A DNA stretch of 33,669 nucleotides from Brachionus plicatilis. Lineage: Eukaryota > Rotifera > Eurotatoria > Ploima > Brachionidae. The notes under the pieces were generated by a model, which had not been told where the DNA came from, ran no database searches, and saw only the letters and a program-made list of their open reading frames with translations. This document shows, piece after piece, positions 1 to 10,233 of the stretch. Within the stretch, counting starts at the first letter, position 1. Every line of letters starts with the position of its first letter. Both the position numbers and the translations under genes were made by a program. The stretch is taken from the NCBI GenBank assembly GCA_010279815.1, contig QEOQ01000106.1, forward strand, positions 256,122 through 289,790, written 5' to 3'.

Positions 1-233
1 CTTAAAAATTTTGAATACTGAAGAAGAAATTTATGCTAAAATTGCAACTAAATTCTGATATATGGCATTAGACAACCCAAGAGTATATAAATTTTTTGGT
101 ATCAAGCCTAATCTAGTAAATTTTAAAAAAAATTCTGGACTTGGACTGTTTTTAAAAAAAAAATTTTAAAGTCTGGACTTCGACTTTTCTTTTAATGACT
201 TGGGCTTTTTTTTGGGACTTTTAAACAACTCTG
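1..233. repeat. hAT-like MITE, right-hand part, cut by window edge
   Basis: The sequence matches positions about 20120-20315 along most of its length: shared blocks include TTTATGCTAAAATTG, AATTCTGATATATGG and AAGAGTATATAA, then GTC-rich repeats, then the terminus TTTTAAACAACTCTG. The left end lies outside the window. It sits inside the third intron of the SLC22-like gene. Assignment to hAT rests on the terminus CAGAG (read on the other strand) and on the 8-bp flank match of its sister copy at 20024-20315. Confidence 0.7.
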
Positions 234-645
234 ATTATTTATATATCTGTTAACATAATTAAGGTGTAGCGCCTTCAGAGTGATATACAAAAATATTTAA
301 CTAAAAATTTTGTTTTTTATTTAATTTTCTTCATCAATTAATTTTAGTAATGTTTTTATTAAAAAAAGTGAGCTAAATTATTTTAGATCCTAGAAGAAGT
401 TAAGAAGAAGAATAATTAATTTCATTTATTCTCATTAATTTTAGTTTTATGAGGATTAAATTAAATTTATTTCTAATTGAATTCTTCTTAGGCGATTATC
501 AAGAAGTCAAATGTTGAGATAATTATAAAGATTTCATTTTTAAAAAAACTTTAAATAAACTTAACAGGAATGAGTGAGTTTGAGAACAATTTGTAAAATA
601 TTTAACATGAAATTAGATTTTTTAAATGAAAATTCCGCGTCGTCA

Positions 646-692
646 TTACTGTTCATTCTACTGTTCTACTGTTTCTACTATTCTACTATTCT
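646..692. repeat. Short tandem repeat, TACTRTTC units
   Basis: Five to six imperfect 8-9 bp units of TACTGTTC / TACTATTC in a row, in a stretch that is slightly richer in C than its surroundings. It lies within the third intron of the SLC22-like gene. No function is apparent. Confidence 0.6.
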
Positions 693-1127
693 CGGAAGTT
701 TACACGTCATAATAAAGCATACATAAAGTTCATTTTCAAAATTTTTGTAGACCATAAATTAAAATGTTAATGGATATTTTAAAGCTAAAAAAAGAGTAAA
801 ATTCATAGTTATATAAACAAACTTAAATTTTTTAATTTAATTAAAAGCATTTAATGTTCTGATAAAGCATCTCAAAAAAAAAAAGTTTTATTAGTAATAA
901 ATATTTATTTATTATAAAAATTTATTAATATTTTTTTTTTTTAATTTTTTTATTTTAAATGTATTAAAGTAACATCGAAGTTTACTTTGATGAGTCATAT
1001 TTTCATTATAAAATTTTACCATAAAATGTGTAATTTTACGGAAAATCAAATTAGAAAAGGTAAGGAATGTTGAAGTTTTTATTTTTTCAAAATTCAATTA
1101 ATTAAAAATTGAACAATAAACCTTGAC

Positions 1128-1192
1128 GAACTTATAGTTCACAAAACCCGGGAACAAGAATTGTTCTCATATTAGGTGAACTATGGTTCACC
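1128..1192. repeat. Three consecutive GAAC...GTTC stem-loops
   Basis: Three inverted repeats follow each other: GAAC-TTATA-GTTC at 1128-1140, GAACAA-GAA-TTGTTC at 1152-1166, and GGTGAAC-TATG-GTTCACC at 1175-1192. The stretch is GC-richer than its surroundings and lies about 100 bp upstream of the stem-loop tail at 1294-1342, so it could be the body of a short retroelement ending there. That link is inference. Confidence 0.55.
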
Positions 1193-1293
1193 AAACCGAC
1201 TAGATCGAACGATTGAATATTAATTTAAATCTAAATGAATAATTTATCTTTTTTGATCATTTTATTTATTTTTAATTTTCATATATTTTTATT

Positions 1294-1342
1294 CTGAAGG
1301 AGTATTATCTCGGTACAGATAAACAAATAAATAAATAAATTA
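1294..1342 (+). repeat. GGAG stem-loop repeat with AAAT tail
   Basis: CTGAAGGAG, loop TATTAT, CTCGGTACAGATAAAC and then an (AAAT)n tail. The core and tail recur at 14921-14970 nearly letter for letter, with related cores at 21803, 22535, 23365, 23721 and 25173. A stem-loop followed by CAGATAAAC and a microsatellite is the layout expected of LINE or SINE 3' ends. The LINE fragment ending at 7730 has CAGATAAAACAAT followed by (AAT)n. Confidence 0.6.
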
Positions 1343-1862
1343 TTTAAAAAATAATAAAAGAATATTCAATATTTTTTTCAAATTTTTAAATAAAAATTAA
1401 ACTCATTCTATTTCACTAAAAAGTTAAATGTCAAATATGAAAATATTAACTTAAAATTATTTTTTTATTTGAAACTGAAAAAAATATTTGAAACATCTCA
1501 CTTTTGAAACATTGGATGCATTTTTTAATTCAAACACAAGAAATTAAACCAACTTCAACATAAAGTAATTTTTTTTAATAAAGAAATATCTAAGTGATCC
1601 TCAATACATTAAGATATTTTTTTGATGATTTCGATAAGCTTCAGTAATTCATTTCAAAAACAAACTTTTAAAATTTTAAATGACCGATAGAAATAAAACT
1701 GTAAAATGCTTTATTTTTCACTTAATAAAATAAACAGGTTCATTATGAAAACGTATGAGAAAAAATGCACTGATTACATCTTAAACCTCAGCATATTTTA
1801 GTTTCGATTGTTTCAAAAGATTAACCTAAATTAAAAGCAAGTTACTTAAAAAGACAAATTAC

Positions 1863-4347
1863 TTATCAGATAAGATTCCACTTGGAAGTATTCCCAAAAG
1901 TCCTCCGATAAAAAAAAGTGTCGTAAAAAGACTTTTAATATAGTTGTCTTTGCAAACCAAATTCCACTTGAAATTTTAAAATTAAATTCATTAAAAAAAT
2001 ATTTATTTAAAAAATTACCTCTGTTGTTGTTGTAGAATCATAATAGAGTTTAGAATAAACAAAATCATCACATTCTTCTAATTCATATAAATTAGAATCT
2101 GAAGAATTTACTGAAGAATTATTAAAATAAGATTTCAAATTGCATCCATCATATTCATTTCTTATTGATCCTTTTTTTTGGTTTTTGGGAATAAACATTT
2201 CTACCTGATCACTGTGTTCTTCATTAGCTATTTCATAAGTATCATTTGGTAGAAAAGGTAAGCGACATCTTTAAAGTAAAATATTCAATTATTTGATTTT
2301 TTATTAAATTATTTTCTGATAATTAATTAATTTTTTAGTTCTCGTCTGCGTTTTTTCATTTAAAAATAAATAAAAATGTATTTCTTTGGTAAAGTAGAAT
2401 TTTTGATCAAATTTCATTTTTAAAATTTGATCAGAGCATTTTTAAACGCTTAATTAAATTTTATCGCAGATTTTTATATTTTTTTAACAATTCAAAGCTT
2501 TATTTTAAAATTTTTGAAAAAGAATTATAATTCGTAAAAAAATATTTTTAAAATCCTTTATCAAATTTGAAAAATGAAATTTGATCAAAAATTCTACTTT
2601 GTCATTTCTTTTTGTAAAATGATTAAAGTGAGGGATGCAAAATGATTAAAATTTATTCAATTTTATTAAACTTGAGTCATTAGAATAATTTTGAAAAAAA
2701 TGATTTTGCTTTGTAATCTGAAGGAGCTTTAGGAGTCTATTGCATGATTTGTTGTGTTTTTTTTTATTATTAAAGTCCTTTCAGATTAATAAAATTAAAA
2801 TAAAATAAATTCAAAAATAAAGTAAAATTCAATAAAATAAGAAGAATGAAAATTACAAAACTCAAAAAAAATAGAAAAAATCGAAAAAATATATTGAAAT
2901 AGAGGGTATAAACTTTTGTATTAAATTTTTGGTAATTGTAATCGAAATATGGTTTAAAATAAAAATTAATATATAACTAAATTAGTGGACAAACTGAATT
3001 TGTGAAAATTTATTCAACTCTTAGTTTATTAATAAAATTTGTGGTATAATTTACTATTTTTATAGCGTTTCTTACTATTTAAGTGGTTTGATAATAAAAT
3101 CGCACATTTATTTTTGTCTATTAAAACCATTGAAAAATGTAAGTAGCCTTAAAATCACTTATCACATATTGATAAATTCTAAGAGACCAAAACTTTAAAC
3201 TCTTTTATTTTCTTTTTTTTAATTACTAACAATTTGTTTTATTCTTTTTCTATTAATCAAAAAAGATCATTTAAAATCATTTTTTTCTTTCATAATTATG
3301 TAATTAAGCCTATTGTAAAAAATATAAAATTTTCTATTTTTTTAAAATGGGGACTGAAAAGAAGGTCGAAACGACCGTTCGGAGCAGTCTTGGGTTAAAC
3401 CCAAAGATATATTTTTTAATAATTAAATAAAAAACATATTGATAAAAAACGTTTTAGGTGTTTGTTATAGAAAGTATCCCAAAATGTTTACCTTATCTAT
3501 GCTCCTTTTGTTTTTAGATGGTAAAATTGTCTGATCAATAATTAGTACTTTGATTTTCATAAAATACAAAACTGAATTTTTTATTTATGACTTAATGATA
3601 ATTTGTCAATTAATATATATAAATGTCAATTAAAAAAGAAATTTTTGTCAATTAAAACTAGATAATTCGTCAGTTATGCAAGAGTCAATTTTAAAAAATA
3701 AACGTCATTTAAATAAATGTTTCGTCAATTATTTTTAATTTTTGTCAATAAAATTTTTTTCAATTTAAAAAAATATTTGTCTATGTAATATAAAAGAAAA
3801 TAAAAAAAAAAGTTTTCAAAAAAAATAATAGTTTTTCAGAAATATGGAAATGTTTTAGCTTCTTATTTTTTTTAATGCTTTTGTTCCAGAGGAAATTCTG
3901 GGTCGCTGTGATCGTCCTCTAAAATATATATTGAAACTTTCATTGAAGACGGATCCGGCACTATTTTGAGGCAAATATTTAATATAATTGATAAGTTAGT
4001 ATTGACGAAAATATAGTTGACAAAAAAACTAATTGACGTTTCACTAAATTAATTGACGGTTTCTCTCCCTGCCTTTATATATTTATATTTTTAAGTTTAT
4101 TTATCTTTAAAATGATATTCCGCATATGGAGCTTTAAATGAACTAAATAAATATTAGTATGATTGAAATCGGAAAAGTCTTACCTGAAATCTGGCGTTGC
4201 TCCTATGAACAAATTATAACTATAATCAGCATTTGATAAAATTATCGCCGATAAGCTTACTATTAAAATCACAAAAAACTGATATTTTCCAAATTCACCA
4301 ATCTTTACATAAATGTTATCAATTTTTTTGTTCAAATTCGTTTCCAT
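1863..4347 (-). CDS. SLC22-type organic ion transporter, 5' exons (partial)
   Basis: Three spliced exons were read by hand. Exon 1, 4347-4184, starts with ATG, encodes 54 codons plus two bases and ends CAG|GTAAG. Exon 2, 2268-2019, has acceptor AAAG|A, 83 codons after the split Arg, donor GAG|GTAATT. Exon 3, 1966-1863, has acceptor TTTCAAG|TGG, 34 codons plus two bases, donor AA|GTAATT. The joined product shows family landmarks in order: IGEFGKYQ at the N-terminus, a hydrophobic TM1 (FFVILIVSLSAIIL), FRCRLP just after it, a large Asn/Ser-rich extracellular loop with NSS-type glycosylation sites, then EWNLVC, KSLFTTLFFIGGLLG (TM2) and GILSD. The last breaks off exactly where the major-facilitator DxxGR loop should continue. 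Known family: SLC22 proteins are 12-TM plasma-membrane uniporters or exchangers for organic cations or anions. Substrate cannot be told. The remaining exons are outside the window; I found none between 1 and 1862. Intron 2 is only 52 nt, whereas intron 1 is 1.9 kb and carries several mobile elements. Confidence 0.88.
2391..2600. mobile_element. MITE with about 40-bp terminal inverted repeats
   Basis: The left end (2391-2430) and the reverse complement of the right end (2561-2600) are identical for 31 bases beginning AAAGTAGAATTTTTGATC and keep matching after one mismatch. The interior has no coding potential. It lies in intron 1 of the SLC22-like gene. A diverged relative covers 33098 to about 33330. 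No clear target duplication is visible, so the superfamily is open. Confidence 0.8.
2715..2735 (+). repeat. Degenerate stem-loop repeat core
   Basis: CTGAAGGAGCTTTAG matches the 5' part of the dispersed GGAGC stem-loop repeat, but the second arm reads GGAGTC instead of GCTC and the CAGATAAAC/AAAT tail is missing. Probably a decayed copy. Confidence 0.3.
3352..3404. repeat. Compound stem-loop inside transporter intron
   Basis: Nested and serial inverted repeats: an outer GACTG (3352-3356) pairs with CAGTC (3385-3389), enclosing the perfect hairpin GGTCG-AAA-CGACC (3364-3376). The near-perfect palindrome TTGGGTT-A-AACCCAA (3390-3404) follows at once, then AT-rich sequence. It resembles the structured 3' tails of retroelements but carries no recognisable tail microsatellite. 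Confidence 0.55.
3605..4058. mobile_element. Putative element with inverted GTCAATTA arrays
   Basis: The left part has repeated GTCAATTA or close variants (3605, 3625, 3647, 3669, 3684, 3704, 3724, 3744). The right part has the reverse complement (ATTGAC at 4001, GTTGAC at 4016, AATTGAC at 4031 and 4051). The centre holds a GC-richer segment with AGAGGA (3888-3893) complementary to TCCTCT (3915-3920). Subterminal repeats in opposite orientation are typical of some DNA transposons. Exact ends and target duplication are not resolved. Confidence 0.45.
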
Positions 4348-4432
4348 TATTTTAATCTCTTTGATTATCTAGAATTAAATTATCTTATTTTTGAATTAAT
4401 TAAATTTCTTCATAATTTTAAAATTAATGATT

Positions 4433-4440
4433 TATTTATA
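4433..4440 (-). promoter_or_regulatory. TATA box of the SLC22-like gene
   Basis: TATAAATA on the minus strand, with 85 nt between it and the ATG at 4347. The same octamer precedes three other genes here. In such AT-rich DNA one occurrence is weak evidence; the recurrence close to start codons strengthens it. Confidence 0.45.
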
Positions 4441-6859
4441 AGATGTATATCGTTTTGTTAATATATTGGATTCTTTGGTTAAAGAGTGACCAAAATTTAA
4501 ATTAAATGGCTTTTAAAATCTCAAATTATATGCCGGAGATAATAAGTCAGCATTTTTAATTAAAGAGAAAAATAATAATTAGTTAAATTTAATAAGCCTC
4601 ATATTTTTTAAAAAAAATCAGAATGTGAACTTGCTCCTAACAATCTAAAATTCTGCTTAGAAAAATAAAATAGAAATTATTTCCAACATATTCTTTTTAT
4701 TTATGAAATTATCACCAAATGTGATTTATTAATGATAAAATAAGTAATTAAACTTTTATTTATAAAATTCATATGAGACCGAATCAACGAATTATATTAT
4801 CTTAATTATGTCTTTTAAATTAAGCTTTACTTTTTTACTATAAAAGTTATTTTCTAAAAAAGACTAATTATAATTCATACTTTAGATAAGATTTCAGTTG
4901 TATAAAAATTTATATACTAAACAATAAATGAAAATAAATAAATCAACAATCAAAAAAACAAAAGAATGATTGTTCAGGAATTTAAAATATTGTTTAATTT
5001 AAAAAAAGTAAAAATTTAAAACAAATGCAAACTTTAACGTTACAGGTAAAATTTCTGATTTATTTTTTAAAGATTCTGAGAGTAAAACAATTTTTTGTCA
5101 TTTTATTTTATCTGCAAAAAAAAATAGAAAATATTTTGCAACACCTTGACTGAATGTTGCTACACCTGTAAAAAAATGACCTTGTGGCAAGTGAACAATT
5201 AGATAGTCTAAATATCTGAATAAAATCTTTAATTTGAAAGAAAATTAATATTTTGAAAATTTTTTCAAAATTTTTATTTCAAAAATAAATTTCTAAAATA
5301 GCGTGAAATTTTCACTTAAAACTATCAATCTTAGCTTTTATTCGAGACTATTTCAATGTAAAATCTCGCACTTCTTTTTAAATAATTAAAATTAAATAAA
5401 TAAAATTCAATCTTTATCTAAAATAATATTTTTGTTGGTAAATCACCTTAATTTATCACCAAAATGATTGCAAATATAATATAGACCATTTAAAAGAACA
5501 AAAAATATTAAATTAAAATAATTAATGAATCAAATAAGATGAGCTAAATAAAATAAATAAAAAATTTTATAATTCATTCAATTAATGGTCAATTAAAATG
5601 CAAGATCTCTAAGTCGTTTGTTTCAATAAAAATAAATCCAGGCTGTTATATTAATAATTAAAAATACAGCGATTTTTTTTTCAATGGACCCAATCGTTTA
5701 ACATGGTGTGAAAAAGTTAGCTAACTAAAAAGAAAAAAAATTCCTACGGTCAATTAACTGATGGTAAATGTTACTTGAATGGTTGAGTTATTAATACATA
5801 TTTTTAAAATAATTTGTAAATTAATAAAATTTAACTCAGGATAATATAAAATTAATTATTTTGTTTAGAGGTCTCTACTAAAAAAATCGGTGACTTTAGA
5901 TTGGGCTCTTAGTATTGTGATTTCTTAACTTATACAAAAAATTTTTAAAAAAATGGAATTAAAATAGCTTATCTAAATGTGAAAAAAATTTACATTGTAT
6001 ACATAGTATATTTACATTATATTTATTAAAGTTGGGGTTTTAACCGAGTCTTAGGTCTCGGGGTAATTTGCAAGAATTTACGGAAGGTTTTATAAATCCC
6101 CATAGTTTTGTATGATGTTAAAAAGATAGAAGTAAACTATTCAAATAGAATAAAAATTTTGATACTAAATAAAGATGTTCTAAATTCTTAATTACAAAAT
6201 TAATTTCATATCATTGTTAAAATCGTTTGGAAATAGATGGGTTATCTAGTTTAATTAAAAAAAAGAAAAATAAGAAGTTTTTTAAATAGTAAATAATTAT
6301 TTTAGTATTTAAAAATTTTGATATTTATATTCAAAAAAAGGAATAAACATTAATAAAAATAAAAAACTAGAAAAAAAATAACATTAACTTAAATTTAAAC
6401 AATCGAAAATCTAGTTTTTGTTTCTTTTTGAAAAAGATCAAGCTTTTTCAAGTAGTTTATCTTAATATTAAAAGAAAAAATGTCAAAATAATATTACTAA
6501 CTAAGAATGTTTGTAAAAATTAACAAAAAAACTGAACTGAACAAAGCTTAATGGATGCCAAGAGGATTTTTTTAGTTTTTATTTTTTTAAAATGAAAAAT
6601 CCGTATTTGAAAGTCGCCTTTAGATCTAAATAAATTTGAATTATAAAATTTGATTTGAATAAGGATATTTAATATTTTTTATTTTTAAATCAAAGACAAT
6701 TTTAAGTTCTTTGTCAATTCTTATTTATTAATTTTTCATTAAGACTTTTTAATATGAAATATTTTAACAATTAATTTTTTATTAAAAAAATTTAAAATTT
6801 TTAAACAAATCAAAATAGCTATTTATTTCATTTCAAACATAAAAAAATCTCAAATGTAA
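4441..6859. other. Gene-free AT-rich intergenic stretch
   Basis: No reading frame or splice-linked exon could be supported. Visible structure is limited to two small inverted repeats: GCAACA/TGTTGC around 5144-5161, and ACCGAG...CTCGGGGT around 6043-6064, which resembles the stem-loop repeats elsewhere. The rest is A/T-run sequence. Confidence 0.6.
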
Positions 6860-7730
6860 GAGTTCCAATCCAACATTAACATGTTACTAGAGTGGACAGT
6901 TAAATGGAACATGGACCTCAACCTTGGAAAATGTAAAATCATGCACATCGGCAACAAAAAAATTCACCAAGACCACATGTTCACATTCGAAATCGAAGAC
7001 ATGGCGTATGTATTAGAAAACACAAAATCAGAACGGGATCTAGGAGTGATACTACAAGACGATCTGAAATGGAAAGAGCATATTTCTGCATCCATCCTCA
7101 AAGCAAATTTTGTACTCGGAAAGCTCAAAAAATCCTTCGATAATTGGGACACTAGAACATTCAAAATATTATTCACATCGTACGTGCGACCCATTCTAGA
7201 ATACGGCTCGACAATTTGGAACCCTATTCGTAAAAAAGAAATTAAACAAATCGAAAATGTCCAAAGGAGGGCCACAAAACTGGTACCAACTATCAGAAAC
7301 AAAAGCTACGAAGATCGCCTTAAAATACTCGGATTGACAACTCTAGAAGATCGTAGAAAAAGAGGTGATTTAATCCAATACTTTAAAATTACCAAAAATA
7401 TTAATATCGTGAACTGGTTCCATCTTTTTAACCACAGCCCAAACTCAAACTGTTCAGGACCAGCTGGCTCTACAAGAGGGCACAATAAACTCTACAGACA
7501 ATTCGTAAAATCTTGTCCTGCAAGACACAATTTTTTCACAAATAGAGTGGTACCAACTTGGAATGAACTACCGGAAAATGTTATAAAAGCTGAAACAGTC
7601 AACAGTTTTAAGAACAAATACGACAAATTTTCAAATGGTCAGAAACATCTGCCATAGCTAAGTACGTTGGTGCTCAGCTCCGCGGTTCACCCGTTGCAGA
7701 TAAAACAATAATAATAATAATAATAATAAT
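6860..7730 (+). mobile_element. 5'-truncated non-LTR retrotransposon (LINE)
   Basis: A GC-richer island: an open frame from 6860, a short 3' UTR and eight AAT units (7707-7730). The 5' truncation, lost catalytic part and simple-repeat 3' tail are what target-primed reverse transcription leaves. The 3' UTR contains GGTG...CACC (a possible stem) and GCAGATAAAACAAT before the tail. No convincing target-site duplication was found. An intact reading frame suggests a fairly recent insertion. Confidence 0.85.
6881..7657 (+). CDS. Reverse transcriptase C-terminal fragment
   Basis: This is the C-terminal end of a non-LTR reverse transcriptase, past the catalytic centre. Recognisable family motifs in order: a W..KW.......KCKIMHIG segment (residues 5-23), LGVILQDDLKW (54-64), YVRPILEYGSTIWNP (101-115), VQRRATKLVP (128-136) and the terminal block FFTNRVVPTWNELPENV (218-234) with SFKNKYDKF. 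These are typical of the CR1/L2/Jockey group. The frame is open from 6860, upstream of the first ATG, so the ATG at 6881 is simply the first Met in a truncated copy. The palm motif with the catalytic aspartates and any endonuclease domain are absent, so the product cannot be an active polymerase. Confidence 0.9.
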   Translation: MLLEWTVKWNMDLNLGKCKIMHIGNKKIHQDHMFTFEIEDMAYVLENTKSERDLGVILQDDLKWKEHISASILKANFVLGKLKKSFDNWDTRTFKILFTSYVRPILEYGSTIWNPIRKKEIKQIENVQRRATKLVPTIRNKSYEDRLKILGLTTLEDRRKRGDLIQYFKITKNINIVNWFHLFNHSPNSNCSGPAGSTRGHNKLYRQFVKSCPARHNFFTNRVVPTWNELPENVIKAETVNSFKNKYDKFSNGQKHLP

Positions 7731-9212
7731 TGATTTTTTTAAATTTAAAATCGAAAAATTTTGCAATAAATTAAACTTCAAAGATAACTTTTTTGATTTA
7801 TTTTAATTTTAAAACTTTAAGCTTAGTAAAATATCTACTATTACGAATTTTTAAAAATGCACGAATTTTTTCTTTAAAATCTTAATTTCAAATTTTTTTA
7901 ATGGAAGCATTTTAGAGTTTCATCAAATAAACAAGATTGAAAGTAGTTTAAATAATATATTTATCTTACTAGTCTTATCTTGATTATTTTTTATTTTTAT
8001 AATTTCTGGAATTGATGTGAAATAAAAAGTTTAAAATTTGAAACCTCTTTTTTTTAAATCTATTTTAAATGTTAAAAAAATTAAAAATGATGTATTTTTT
8101 AAAGAAAAAGAATATAATTGCTAATTTATAAAAATTTTAGACTCCAAATTAGCTTTTTATTACTTTTATCTATACCAAGCATAAACTACTTCAGATAAAA
8201 AAATAAAAAAAAAAATAAAATGAAAAATCATTTAATGCAATGAAAATTATTGTTGATTATAATATAAATAATTTTTTTAATACAGAACTTAATAAAAATT
8301 ATGGAGTAGTTTAATCAAGTAAAATAGGATAATTATCAAAAAAAAATAAAGTAAGTTTTAAGAAGCTTTAAAAAAGGTCCAAACTGAATTTAGATTTAAT
8401 TAATATTTTTCTTGAATAAATTTTTTTTTTTGTAAAGCACTTTAAGAAGCGATTTTATTATCATTCTGCAAAATTTTTCTGGTTTATCGCTCTTAACTTC
8501 ACTTTCCAGTAATATTTGGTGAGTTTGACTTATTTTTTAGAAAATTTTTCGAGTTTTCTTTGGGGAAATTTTTTGCCAAAAAAATCTGTCTTCAAAGAAT
8601 TTTTAAAAGACACCATGTTTATTAAATTTTGATTGATAAAAAATTTTAAGTTATTTTTCGAAGATAAGACAAAATAGAGAATTTATTATAGTAAATTTTT
8701 TTTAAAATATTTTTAAATTTTTTAATTAAAAAAAAAATGCTAAATCTAAAAAGGGACTCATTTTTTTCTTTTAAATTTTACTGATTGAATTTTTAAAAGT
8801 TACCAAATTAATGCGACATTTGCTTGCTGATTAATTTTGAAAATAAAATATGTAAATAGAGATATGTATGGCAAAATCTAAAAAATAATTGTTTTATTTG
8901 TTTTGAGCGGGTGCGTTTTAGACTTCTCTTATTGTTAAATTTCGAAATATTGTTTAAATAATATTTCGATTCCAGAACTTTATGAAATAGTTTCTAAATG
9001 TTAAACATGAAGGTGATTTCAAAAGAATATCAAGTTAAGTTAGAGTATTTCAAAATTTTTTTTTCAATTTTGTTAAAAATAAACTCGAATGTTTAGAGAA
9101 AATCGAAAACTAGATTTAAAATTTTCTTAAAATTTTTTCAAACAAAAATCTAAAAAATTTTAAATGTTTTTCATTTAAAAAGTTCCTGTAACACTTAAAA
9201 TAAAAAAAAAGG
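7731..9212. other. Gene-free AT-rich intergenic stretch
   Basis: No supported gene. A 9-bp perfect inverted repeat, CGAAATATT...AATATTTCG, lies at about 8942-8968 beside a slightly GC-richer patch (GAGCGGGTGCG near 8905). Otherwise only A/T runs. Confidence 0.6.
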
Positions 9213-9220
9213 TATAAATA
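9213..9220 (+). promoter_or_regulatory. TATA box of the desaturase gene
   Basis: TATAAATA in the context GGTATAAATACAG, with 47 nt between it and the ATG at 9268. The spacing equals that of the lysyl oxidase gene and would leave a 5' UTR of roughly 20 nt. Confidence 0.55.
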
Positions 9221-9267
9221 CAGAAAAATTCTCCTAAAATTTTTATAGTTGATATAAATTTAAAAAA

Positions 9268-10233
9268 ATGAACTCCGCTAAAGCTGGATACCAAATTCCA
9301 AGTCCACAACTCAAAAAAGAGCTAAAAATGCTTGAAAAATCGAGCATTTCAGCAACTGTTGGAACTTTATTCACAACATGGCTGACAATCATTTCATTTT
9401 CAGTATTGTCGCATTTAATTTTTGTCATAAATGGATTTTGTCTTCTATCAATGGTTACCTATCTTATTTCATTTTTTGTTATATCGACACGGCAACGTCT
9501 CCTTGAAAATATCATTCATGAAGCAACTCACTTTAATTTGTGCAAGAGTTTTAGGCTAAACGATATAATGGCCTGGTCATTTGCTGCTCTGCCTTTGTTC
9601 CACAACCTAGAAAGTGAAAGAGAACTACACATAAAGGGTCATCATGTAAATTTTTGGAATGAAAAACTAGATCCTGATTTCATTCGATACAAAAACATGG
9701 GATTAGACAAGCTTCCGGCAGCATCCTATGGTGAATTGGCTAAAGTTTTGATCAATGCTTTTCCGTCCTATCTTCTTGATTTGATTCCGACTTTTTTCCT
9801 TCAAAAAAATCAAAAAATTAAATACAAGATACTCACATTGGTCTATTGGTCAATTGTATTAAATGTATTTTACAATTTAAATTATTTTAATATAATTTTT
9901 TATTACTGGTTAACACCTTTTGTTTTTGGCCTAACAGCAATACGATTTTTTGCAGAACTATCTGAGCACGCTTCCCTTGGCTGCCAAAATGCTTTTTTTT
10001 CAACCAGAAACAATATAGGTTGGTTCAATGAAAATTTCATTCATCCGTGTGGTGACGGATTTCACATTATTCATCATTTGTTCCCCAAAATTCCATTTTA
10101 CAATGTTAAAAAGGCCCACGAGCTTTTAATGAACGATGATGTATATTCAAAAGAAGCTACTCATTGCTATTCTTTTATTTTTAGTGGCAAAATTTATAAA
10201 TCATCATTGTGTAGTTTGGTGACGAATAAATAA
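9268..10233 (+). CDS. Membrane fatty acid desaturase-like protein
   Basis: A 321-residue intronless gene of the membrane di-iron desaturase/hydroxylase family. Three histidine boxes are present with correct order and spacing: HEATH (84-88, HxxxH), HIKGHH (121-126, HxxxHH) and HIIHH (266-270, HxxHH), plus H234 in ELSEHA and H259 in FIHP. Hydrophobic stretches at about 31-72, 99-112, 160-178 and 186-225 give the expected membrane topology with the boxes on one face. Such enzymes use O2 and an electron donor to put double bonds or hydroxyls into acyl chains or sphingoid bases; no fused cytochrome b5 domain is seen, so the donor must be separate. The C-terminal pattern HPCGDGFHIIHHLFP resembles bacterial desaturases more than the animal ones I know, which is from memory. 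The start is chosen as the first ATG after the TATA box. Substrate and regiospecificity cannot be told. Confidence 0.88.
   Translation: MNSAKAGYQIPSPQLKKELKMLEKSSISATVGTLFTTWLTIISFSVLSHLIFVINGFCLLSMVTYLISFFVISTRQRLLENIIHEATHFNLCKSFRLNDIMAWSFAALPLFHNLESERELHIKGHHVNFWNEKLDPDFIRYKNMGLDKLPAASYGELAKVLINAFPSYLLDLIPTFFLQKNQKIKYKILTLVYWSIVLNVFYNLNYFNIIFYYWLTPFVFGLTAIRFFAELSEHASLGCQNAFFSTRNNIGWFNENFIHPCGDGFHIIHHLFPKIPFYNVKKAHELLMNDDVYSKEATHCYSFIFSGKIYKSSLCSLVTNK

Noticed and set aside
1294..1342. Hammerhead ribozyme, because CTGAAGGAGC resembles the CTGANGA core
   Set aside because: The invariant core bases after the stem (GAAA) are not present and the position expected to be A is G, so catalysis is not supported.
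2007..2198. 63-codon minus-strand frame read as a stand-alone gene
   Set aside because: It is the internal part of exon 2 of the SLC22-like gene; the last three codons before its stop are intron sequence after the donor at 2018.
6861..6875. tRNA T-arm-like AGTTCCAATCC
   Set aside because: No acceptor, D or anticodon arms around it; it belongs to the retrotransposon reading frame. No tRNA or rRNA genes were seen in the window.
6964..7302. 112-codon minus-strand frame
   Set aside because: Antisense shadow of the reverse transcriptase fragment, which has clear family motifs on the plus strand.
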